A DNA stretch of 32,928 nt. Source: Rhodospirillales bacterium. GTDB taxonomy: Bacteria; Pseudomonadota; Alphaproteobacteria; Reyranellales; Reyranellaceae. Positions 9,428 to 17,560 of this stretch are shown in pieces. Under the pieces are notes generated by a model. The model ran no database searches, was not told the origin of the DNA, and worked only from the letters and a program-made list of their open reading frames with translations. The stretch covers positions 1 through 32,928 of the forward strand of contig JABMNB010000397.1 of NCBI GenBank assembly GCA_013205335.1, written 5' to 3'. Position numbers and translations under genes: made by a program. Positions within the stretch are counted from its first letter, which is position 1; the number at the start of each line of letters is the position of its first letter.

Positions 9428-9488
9428 CCTCACCCCCCGATCGGGGGAGAGGCCAGGTGAGGGGGAAGCGATGAGTGTAGCCCCCTCA
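9428..9488. repeat. Short intergenic palindromic element CCTCACCCCCCGATCGGGGGAGAGGCCAGGTGAGGGGG...CCCCCTCAC
   Basis: Contains perfect palindrome CCCCCGATCGGGGG (9434-9447) nested in CCTCAC/GTGAGG arms, with another CCCCTCAC copy at 9481-9488; resembles dispersed intergenic palindromes of alphaproteobacteria. Confidence 0.5.
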
Positions 9489-9824
9489 CGACGGGCTCAA
9501 CCGTCCCAGCGGGGGCGGGTTCTTGGCGTTGTCGGGCGGCAACTCGCCGTGGTCTGCCCTGTACACCATCAGCAGCTCGAACCAGCGCGTGCGGTACTGC
9601 ATGTTCACCTCGACGCGGAACTGATGGCCCGCGCCACGCTGGGCAAGCTCGCTCTGCAACTCGCTGCGCAGGCCGAAGGGCGCGCGCGCACCGGCCTGGC
9701 CGATGAAGAGGACGGCGCCCGCGCCATCGCCGACCTGGTAGACGCCGAGCTGACCGGGCAGGCGGGCGATCTCCTCGCCCGTCAAGGGCCGCCATGGCTT
9801 GTCGAGGCGGAGCCTGATCGACAT
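9486..9824 (-). CDS. Small protein with degenerate GIY-YIG-like N-terminus
   Basis: LPGQLGVYQVGDGAGAVLFIGQAGARAPFGLRSELQSEL: GVY...FIG spacing resembles GIY-YIG; in-operon orientation with acyl-CoA genes. Confidence 0.6.
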   Translation of the reverse strand: MSIRLRLDKPWRPLTGEEIARLPGQLGVYQVGDGAGAVLFIGQAGARAPFGLRSELQSELAQRGAGHQFRVEVNMQYRTRWFELLMVYRADHGELPPDNAKNPPPLGRLSPS

Positions 9825-9840
9825 GGCTATCTGCCCTCGT

Positions 9841-10602
9841 TCATTTGCCGGCGAATCTCGCGGTACGCTTCTCCAGCCGCGCCTTCATGCCTTCCTGTGC
9901 GTCCCGGCTCTTCATCGCCGCCTGGACGAGTGCGTCGACATCGGCGTGCTCGATACCGTCGCGGAACTCCAGCTGCTTCACCGTGAGCGCCTTCATGGCC
10001 TTCAAGGACAGTGGCGCATTGGCCGCCAGCCGGTCGACGACCTTCGATGCCTCGGCTTCGAGCTGGTCTGCCGGCACGCAGCGGGCGATCAGGCCCAGCG
10101 CGTGCAGCTTGGTCGCAGGCAGCGGATCGCCCAGCAGCAGCATCTCGCGAGTCGTCACCGGCCCCAGCACTTCCATGAGTTTCTTGGCCAGGAACCAGTT
10201 GGGGGCGAGGCCAACCTGGGCCAGCGACATGCCGAAGCGTGCCTTCTGGCTCGCCACCACGATATCGCAATGAAGCGCCAGCTCGTTGCCGCCGGCGATG
10301 GCATCGCCGTGGACGATGGCAACGACGGGCAGGGGGCAGAGTTCGACCGCGCGCAGCATCACCTCGATGCCGCTCGCGCTGCCGCTGCCGATGGTCTCGC
10401 GACGCTCGGCCATGTCGAGGCCGGCGCAGAACACGTCGCCCTTGCCACGGATCACCACGACACGATCGTCGGCCGCGACGGGCGCCCGCAGCGCGTCGAT
10501 CATCTCGTGGATCAGTTCGCTGTCGAGTGCGTTGCGCTTCTCCGGCCGGTTCATCCAGATGGTTTTGACCGGGCCGCTCTGCTCGATGATGACTTTGGTC
10601 AT
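9841..10602 (-). CDS. Enoyl-CoA hydratase/isomerase family protein
   Basis: MTKVIIEQSGPVKTIWMNRPEKRNALDSELIHEMIDAL, GDVFCAGLDMAE, AIVHGDAIAGGNELALHCDIVVAS. Confidence 0.96.
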   Translation of the reverse strand: MTKVIIEQSGPVKTIWMNRPEKRNALDSELIHEMIDALRAPVAADDRVVVIRGKGDVFCAGLDMAERRETIGSGSASGIEVMLRAVELCPLPVVAIVHGDAIAGGNELALHCDIVVASQKARFGMSLAQVGLAPNWFLAKKLMEVLGPVTTREMLLLGDPLPATKLHALGLIARCVPADQLEAEASKVVDRLAANAPLSLKAMKALTVKQLEFRDGIEHADVDALVQAAMKSRDAQEGMKARLEKRTARFAGK

Positions 10603-10607
10603 GTCGG

Positions 10608-11579
10608 TTACTCCGGCTCGATGCCGGCGGCCTTGATCTCCTTGGTCCACCAATCTGTTTCAGCCTTCACGTAGGCCGCGAACTCGTCGAGCGCGAGCGG
10701 CGCGATCTCCATTCGGCCCTGGGTCATCGCCTTGGCGGTGGCCGGGTCCTTCAGCGCCTCGGCGATCGCCTCGGCGAGGACCTTCTGGACGTCCTTGGGC
10801 GTCGCGGCCGGCGCGAACACGGCCAGCCAGTAGACCAGTGAATAGCCAGGCACGGCTTCGGCGATCGCGGGCAGGTTGGGGGTCACCGTCGTGCGCTTGG
10901 GGCCGGTGGTCGCGAGCCCGCGCACGCGGCCGGCCTCGATCTGGGTCAGCGCCTGCGGCAGGTCGGGGAACATCACCTGGACTTGGCCGGATGCGACTTC
11001 ACCCAGCGCCTGGGGGCTCGCCTTGTAGGGCACCCGCTCCATCTTCACGCCGGCGAGCTTGTTGAACATTTCGCCCGAGAGGCGCTGCGAGGCGCTGGCC
11101 TCGGCATAGTTGAGTTTGCCCGGGTTCTTCTTGGCGTACTCCACCAGCTCGGCGGTCGTCTTGACCGGCAGGTCGTTGTTCACGACCAGTGCGTTGACGC
11201 CCATCACGCAACGCATGATCGGCGCGAAATCCTTGTCGATGTCGTAGCTCAACTTCTTGAACAGGGCACCGTTGGCGGCGTTGGTCGTATTGGTGCCCAT
11301 CATCAGCGTGTAGCCGTCGGCCGGCGCGGTTGCGACGGCGGAGGCGCCGAGCTGTCCGCTGGCGCCCGGCTTGTTCTCGATGACGATCGGCTGCTTCAGG
11401 ATGTCCTGCAGCTTGGCGCCCAGGCCGCGCGCCGTCAGGTCGGTGGCGCTGCCGGCAGCGAAGGGCACGACGATCTTGATCGGCTTGGTGGGATACGCCT
11501 GGGCCAGAGCAGCCTTGGACAGCGAACCTGCGGCCAGCACGGCGGCGCCGGCCAGGGTCGTACGACGGTTGAGTTTCAC
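10608..11579 (-). CDS. Tripartite tricarboxylate transporter substrate-binding protein (Bug/TctC family)
   Basis: Signal peptide then AYPTKPIKIVVPFAAGSATDLTARGLGAKLQDILKQPIVIENKPGASGQLGASAVA. Confidence 0.95.
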   Translation of the reverse strand: MKLNRRTTLAGAAVLAAGSLSKAALAQAYPTKPIKIVVPFAAGSATDLTARGLGAKLQDILKQPIVIENKPGASGQLGASAVATAPADGYTLMMGTNTTNAANGALFKKLSYDIDKDFAPIMRCVMGVNALVVNNDLPVKTTAELVEYAKKNPGKLNYAEASASQRLSGEMFNKLAGVKMERVPYKASPQALGEVASGQVQVMFPDLPQALTQIEAGRVRGLATTGPKRTTVTPNLPAIAEAVPGYSLVYWLAVFAPAATPKDVQKVLAEAIAEALKDPATAKAMTQGRMEIAPLALDEFAAYVKAETDWWTKEIKAAGIEPE

Positions 11580-11651
11580 GTTTCCTCCTGAGGCCGTGTC
11601 CGGCCGGGTCCTGTTTTAGCGGCCCGGCGCGGCAAGGCAAAGGAGGGCAGG

Positions 11652-12626
11652 CTACATGAACAGCTTTTCCGCCTTGCGGTCAGCGTACAGCCCGGCCACG
11701 AACTCGGCGTAACCGTTGTAGAGCAGGGTCGGGATGCGCTCCTCGCTGCCCAGCGGCTTTTCCGTCGCCTGGCTCCAGCGGGGATGGGCGACCTGCGGGT
11801 TTACGTTGGCCCAGAAGCCGTATTCACTGGACTGCAGCCCTTCCCAGAACGTCTTGGGCTTCTTGTCGGTGAAGTCGACGCTGACGATCGACTTCACGTT
11901 CTTGAACCCGTACTTCCACGGCGCCACGAGGCGCAGCGGCGCGCCGTTCTGCTTGTGGATCGGCTTGCCGTAGAGGCCGGTTGCGATGAAGGCGAGATCG
12001 TTCATCGCCTCGTCCATCGCGAGGCCCTCGGTATAGGGCCACGGGTAGAGGAGATCGCGCTGCTCGCGCATCACCGAGGGCCTCGACAAGGTCTTCATGA
12101 CTATGAACTTGGCGCTGCCCAGCGGCTTGCAGAGCTCGACCAGCGAGCGCACCGGGAAGCCGCTCCACGGCACGATCATCGACCAGGTCTCGACGCAGCG
12201 GTGGCGGTAGACGCGCTCCTCGAGCTGAACCTTGGCCAGCAGGTCGTCGATGCCAATCTCGAAGGGCTTCTCGACCATGCCGCCGACCTTGATCGTCCAC
12301 GGCCTGACCTCGAGCTTCTGGGCATCGCGCCAGATGCTCTTGTCGGTGCCGAACTCGTAGAAGTTGTTGTATGTCGTCGCCAGCCGCTCGGTCGTCATCG
12401 GCGTTGGCACGCCGTATTTGTCGTTGCGCTTGGCAGGGTAGAGGCCGGCCGAAGGATCGGCCGTCTTGTCCTGCGCCATGACACTGCCGGGCAGGGTGAG
12501 GGACGCGGCACCCAATCCCGCCGCGAGCCCCATGGCCCGCACCATCTCACGCCGGTTGAGATAGTGGCTCTCCGATGTCGCCCTGGACTCCGGCAGTTCC
12601 CAGCCTCTCGTGCGCTTGATCAGCAT
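11652..12626 (-). CDS. msrP: Protein-methionine-sulfoxide reductase catalytic subunit MsrP (YedY), Tat-exported molybdoenzyme
   Basis: NRREMVRAMGLAAG Tat-like signal, YNNFYEFGTDKSIWRDAQKLEVRPWTIKVGGMVEKPFEIGIDDLL, EERVYRHRCVETWSMIVPWSGFPV. Confidence 0.95.
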   Translation of the reverse strand: MLIKRTRGWELPESRATSESHYLNRREMVRAMGLAAGLGAASLTLPGSVMAQDKTADPSAGLYPAKRNDKYGVPTPMTTERLATTYNNFYEFGTDKSIWRDAQKLEVRPWTIKVGGMVEKPFEIGIDDLLAKVQLEERVYRHRCVETWSMIVPWSGFPVRSLVELCKPLGSAKFIVMKTLSRPSVMREQRDLLYPWPYTEGLAMDEAMNDLAFIATGLYGKPIHKQNGAPLRLVAPWKYGFKNVKSIVSVDFTDKKPKTFWEGLQSSEYGFWANVNPQVAHPRWSQATEKPLGSEERIPTLLYNGYAEFVAGLYADRKAEKLFM

Positions 12627-12734
12627 GATCCAACTCCTGTTACGCTCTGGCTTTACATGACCCCGGAGCCAGGAGCCGGCAAATCAACCCTGCTCACTGC
12701 GCCGTGACGTGGTTGGCAGGATGGGTCACCGGCC

Positions 12735-13172
12735 CTAGGGCTTCGAATTGGTCACATCGAGCAGCGTCGGCCACATGACGTCGCGCCATGCGTTGTTGCC
12801 GACGGCGGTGAAGGTAATCTGGCCGTTCTGGACGAGAAAGAAACGCGGCGTCTCGGCACCCTGTTCGACCCCGACCTGGCTCATCAGGAACGCATCAAGA
12901 ACCCAGCGCAGATCGGAAGGCCAACTCTCGGGCTTCAACAGAAGTGCCGGCGTCTTGGGAAACACGACGCGGTAGTCGACTTTCTGGAAAACCGGAGCCT
13001 GCTTGAAAAGGGGCTCCCACTGCGTACGCCAGACCTTCGAGGCCTCTGACGTCTCGTCACCGGCAAAAACCAGGATGGGCTTCTTGACCCCTTGCGCGGC
13101 GGCGGTCCTGGCAACCATCGGCGCGGCGACAAGCGACAGTCCGCCCGCGATCACACTGCGTCTCTTGAACAT
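12735..13172 (-). CDS. Secreted thioredoxin-like protein, paralogue 1 (SxxS at the CxxC position, no Cys)
   Basis: 145 aa, MFKRRSVIAGGLSLVAAPMVARTAAAQG signal; KKPILVFAGDETSEASKVWRTQWEPLF ... ETPRFFLVQNGQITFTAVGNNAWRDVMWP; aligns full length with the ORF pair at 13242..13679. Confidence 0.75.
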   Translation of the reverse strand: MFKRRSVIAGGLSLVAAPMVARTAAAQGVKKPILVFAGDETSEASKVWRTQWEPLFKQAPVFQKVDYRVVFPKTPALLLKPESWPSDLRWVLDAFLMSQVGVEQGAETPRFFLVQNGQITFTAVGNNAWRDVMWPTLLDVTNSKP

Positions 13173-13186
13173 CGAAAAACTTCCCT

Positions 13187-13210
13187 CCTCGTGGATCAAG
13201 TTCCACGAGG
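13187..13210 (-). promoter_or_regulatory. 5' UTR hairpin of paralogue 1: CCTCGTGGA-N6-TCCACGAGG overlapping the SD region
   Basis: Perfect 9-bp inverted repeat directly upstream of ATG 13172; 3' arm runs into GAGGAGGGAAG. Confidence 0.65.
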
Positions 13211-13241
13211 GCAATATGGAGGAACGACGGCCGGCCGGAAA

Positions 13242-13679
13242 CTAGGCCTTGGTGGCGGTCACTTCCTGGATCATCGGCCACATCTTGTCTTTCCAGCCAC
13301 CGTTGCCGGTGACGGTGAGGGCGATCTTGCCGTCTTGAAACAGGATGAAGCGCGGCGTGGCGTTGGGGCTCTTCTTGCCCTCTTCGCTTGCAAGGAAAGC
13401 GGCCCGGACGGGCCTTGCTGGCGCGGGCCAGCTCTCTTCCACCATCACGAGGTCTCCACTGGCCGGATGGACGACCTGGTAGTCGAGTTTCTTGAAAGCG
13501 GCGGACTTGAGGAAATCAGGCTCGGACTGGGCACGCCAGATCTTGCAGCCGCCTCAAAGCTCGTGGCCGACAAACACCAGCGTCGGGCGCCCAGCCTGGG
13601 CATTCGCGACGCGGGTCAGTGACGAAGCGGCGGCCACCACCAGGCCACCCCCCATCATAGACCGTCTCTTCATCATCAT
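13242..13679 (-). CDS. Candidate selenocysteine-containing secreted thioredoxin-like protein, paralogue 2 (in-frame TGA; UxxC), or a nonsense pseudogene
   Basis: Reading through TGA at 13556-13554 gives MMMKRRSMMGGGLVVAAASSLTRVANAQAGRPTLVFVGHEL-U-GGCKIWRAQSEPDFLKSAAFKKLDYQVVHP...ATPRFILFQDGKIALTVTGNGGWKDKMWPMIQEVTATKA. Same 438 nt length as paralogue 1, no frameshift. Confidence 0.55.
13527..13539 (-). promoter_or_regulatory. Possible bacterial SECIS-type hairpin CUGG-CGUGC-CCAG, 14 nt after the UGA
   Basis: 4-bp stem, 5-nt loop with G at loop position 2, optionally flanked by an outer GGCU/AGCC pairing. Stem is disrupted in paralogue 1 (CUGG-CGUAC-GCAG). Confidence 0.35.
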
Positions 13680-13680
13680 G

Positions 13681-13713
13681 AGTTCTCCCGTGGATACATT
13701 CCACGGGAGAACT
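13681..13713 (-). promoter_or_regulatory. 5' UTR hairpin of paralogue 2: perfect 14-bp stem AGTTCTCCCGTGGA-N5-TCCACGGGAGAACT
   Basis: Sits 1 nt upstream of the first ATG; the presumptive SD (GGGAG) lies inside the stem's 3' arm. Confidence 0.8.
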
Positions 13714-13777
13714 ATGAGATGCCGCATTGCGGCTGAGAAGGGCTCGCGGCTCCGCTTCACTCCCTTGTGACCGGGGA

Positions 13778-15853
13778 TCAGGCCGCCTGACGCCTCCTGG
13801 TCTCCTCGACGATTCGTTCGGCCGTCCGTCCGGCGAGTTCCTGCAAGTGGTCGAACTCGGTCCTGAAGCTGCCGATGCCTTGGGTGACTGACCGGATTTC
13901 CACGATCAGGTCGGCGATCTCAGCCTCCGGCATCAGGGCCGAGACCTCGTCCCATCCCGGCCAGTCCGGACGGGCATCGTAGCCAAGGAGCTGGCCGCGG
14001 CGGCCCGAGATCAGCCGCTGCAATCGCGGCGTCGACTCAGCTGGCCCGGCCACCGTCACTCTCAGGATGGGTTCCAGCAGCACCGGTTTGCACTTGGACA
14101 TGGCCTCGCTCATGGCGATGCGCGCGGCCATCTTGAACGACATCTCTGAACTGTCGACGGCATGGTACTGGCCGTCGAACAGGGTCACTTCGAGATCGAC
14201 GACGGGTTGGCCGAGCGGCCCTTCCTTCAGGTATTCGAACACACCTTCTTCCACGGCGGGAATGAAGTTGCGCGGTACGACCCCGCCCACGACCTTATCG
14301 ACGAACCGAAAGCCCGACCCGCGCGGCAATGGCTTGATCTCGATCTTGACGTCCGCGAACTGGCCGTGGCCGCCGGTCTGCCGCTTGTAGCGCGCATGCT
14401 GGTGTGTGCAGGCCTGGATTGTCTCGCGATAGGCGACGCGCGGTGTCGTCATGTCGACGGCGACGTTGTACCGGCCGGCCAGCTTGTCGACGGCGACCTT
14501 CAGGTGCATTTCGCCCTGGCCCTTGAGCAGCAGCTCGTGGGTCTCGCCGCGGGCCTCGAAGGAAAGCGAGGGATCCTCCTCGACGAGCTTGTGCAGGGCG
14601 CCGGAGAGTTTCACCTCGTCGTTCCTGTTGCGAGCCGACAGGGCCAGGCCGAACACGGGGGCATCGGCTGCCGGAAAATCGGCCGATGCGGCGATGCCGG
14701 AAGGGCTGAGCGTCTGTCCCGACGACAGCGCTTCGACCTTGGCCAGCGCCACGATCTCGCCGGCGCGCGCCTCCGCGATCTTGTCGAGCCTCTGCCCGAA
14801 GGGGCGCAGGATCGTGCCGACCCGGTGGCCGCCGACAGATTGGCCCTCGCCCAGCGCGCCGGACCAGATGCGGCAGATCGAGAGCTTGCCGGCATGGCTC
14901 TGATGCAGAACCTTGAAGCACTCGGCCATGGGCGCGCCGTTCGAGGCCAGGGCGCGGCGCTTCGCCGTCACCTCGACGAATGGCGTATCGTGACGCAGCG
15001 CCTTGAGGAGGCGTCGCACGCCGTTCTCGCGGTCACCGGCGCCCAGCAGGACCTGCGCGATCTGATCCGAACCGAACTCTTCGTGAAGGTCGCGATAGAT
15101 CAGCGATTTCTCCGGCGCGATATCCTCGACCAGCTGTTCGAGCAGCGTGTCGTCGAACTCCGAGAGCGTTTCCAGCATGTCGCGTCGTGCCTCGGCCTCG
15201 CGCGGCAGCACCTCCGCCGGCATCTCGATCAGGTCGGACGCGCCACTGTTCTTGTAGCGATAGGCGAGCTCGCTCACGAGATCGACATAGCCCACGGTCT
15301 CCTCTCTGCCGTCGGCCGCGGGTCGGCGGACCGGCACCTGTCGCAGCAGCAGCTTCCGCCGCGACACCGACTGCAGCGCCGACAGCATGTCGCGCACGCG
15401 GACCTCGGCGGAGTCGATCTTGTTGACGAAGATGATGTGCGGGATGTGCCGGTCCTCAATGTATTTGAGGAGCGGCGTCAGCGCCATCACGCGCTCTGTC
15501 GAGGGCTCGCAGACCAGGACCGCCGCGTCGCACACCGCGAGGGCGGCGAAGGCATCATGTTGGAATTCGATCGAACCCGGCGCGTCGAGAAAGGTCCACT
15601 GGTCGCCGAGATAGTCGGCCGAGGCCACGTTGATCTCGGTGCCCATGCTGCGCTTGCGCGACTCAGCGGCTCCATCGCCAATCGAGGTGCCCGCGCGAGT
15701 AGACCCGCGCCGGCCGATGGCTCCCGTGGCGTAGAGAATGCTCTCGAGCAGGCTGGTCTTGCCTGACAGATACGGTCCGCACAGCGCCACCACGCGATGC
15801 GCACCGCTGCCTGGTCTGCCGCCGGTGATCGTCTCCGTTTTGAATTCGGCCAT
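13778..15853 (-). CDS. Elongation factor G-like translational GTPase
   Basis: GPYLSGKTSL (G1), GTEINVASADYLGDQWTFLDAPGS (G3), FVNKIDSAE (G4), C-terminal EF-G domains IV/V (GGHGQFADVKIEIKPLPRGSGFRFVDKVVGGVVPRNFIPAVEEG). Confidence 0.93.
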   Translation of the reverse strand: MAEFKTETITGGRPGSGAHRVVALCGPYLSGKTSLLESILYATGAIGRRGSTRAGTSIGDGAAESRKRSMGTEINVASADYLGDQWTFLDAPGSIEFQHDAFAALAVCDAAVLVCEPSTERVMALTPLLKYIEDRHIPHIIFVNKIDSAEVRVRDMLSALQSVSRRKLLLRQVPVRRPAADGREETVGYVDLVSELAYRYKNSGASDLIEMPAEVLPREAEARRDMLETLSEFDDTLLEQLVEDIAPEKSLIYRDLHEEFGSDQIAQVLLGAGDRENGVRRLLKALRHDTPFVEVTAKRRALASNGAPMAECFKVLHQSHAGKLSICRIWSGALGEGQSVGGHRVGTILRPFGQRLDKIAEARAGEIVALAKVEALSSGQTLSPSGIAASADFPAADAPVFGLALSARNRNDEVKLSGALHKLVEEDPSLSFEARGETHELLLKGQGEMHLKVAVDKLAGRYNVAVDMTTPRVAYRETIQACTHQHARYKRQTGGHGQFADVKIEIKPLPRGSGFRFVDKVVGGVVPRNFIPAVEEGVFEYLKEGPLGQPVVDLEVTLFDGQYHAVDSSEMSFKMAARIAMSEAMSKCKPVLLEPILRVTVAGPAESTPRLQRLISGRRGQLLGYDARPDWPGWDEVSALMPEAEIADLIVEIRSVTQGIGSFRTEFDHLQELAGRTAERIVEETRRRQAA

Positions 15854-15966
15854 GACAACGTCCTCCTTCTTCGCAAAAAGCGCAGAAGCTCCGGACGAAA
15901 GTCGCGGATAGAGGTAGCGCTACCGAACGTTCCGGACGGAGCGAAGCCTGTTTGTCATGAAAATGG

Positions 15967-16010
15967 TTTCATCCCCGCCCATGCGAGTCAAACACTGGGC
16001 GGGGACGAAA
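15967..16010 (-). terminator. Near-perfect 15-nt inverted repeat after the aminotransferase stop; possible terminator
   Basis: TTTCATCCCCGCCCA (15967-15981) and TGGGCGGGGACGAAA (15996-16010), one wobble position, 14-nt loop; U-tract is weak. Confidence 0.5.
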
Positions 16011-16024
16011 TAGGTCAGCAACGC

Positions 16025-17269
<1,245 letters not shown>

Positions 17270-17356
17270 CTAGTCGCGACGCAGGCTTTCCGCAAGGCAA
17301 CGGCCTCCTATTTCTCGTCAGGCGAGCCGTAGCGCTGCTAAGGCTGAGCGGGCGGC

Positions 17357-17560
17357 ATGCCGTTTCCGCCGGTTCCCTTCCGGCAGCTGATCTCGCCGGC
17401 CTTCATTGCCCTGGTGAACGTGCTCATCCTCTTTCCGATGGTGCTGACGATCATCGACCTGGCCGGCAGCGTGAACCGGCATGTCTTCGTCCTGACCCCC
17501 ACGCCGGCGGCGCGAGAACTTCGAGGAAAAGGCGGTCGCTTGAGCGGGACGGCTCGCTAG
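17357..17560 (+). CDS. Possible small membrane protein (67 aa)
   Basis: One hydrophobic segment FIALVNVLILFPMVLTIIDLAG with high-GC3 codons over its first two-thirds; no clear SD. Confidence 0.25.
   Translation: MPFPPVPFRQLISPAFIALVNVLILFPMVLTIIDLAGSVNRHVFVLTPTPAARELRGKGGRLSGTAR

Noticed and set aside
13721-13733. GCCGCATTGCGGC mini-palindrome between EF-G-like and the TGA gene
   Set aside because: 6-bp arms with 1-nt loop and no U-tract; too short to call a terminator or operator by itself.
14162-15766. 534-aa plus-strand ORF antisense to the EF-G-like gene
   Set aside because: Artefact of high GC3 in the antisense frame; repetitive Arg/Leu/Val/Gly-rich translation with no recognisable domain, while the minus-strand protein is clearly conserved.
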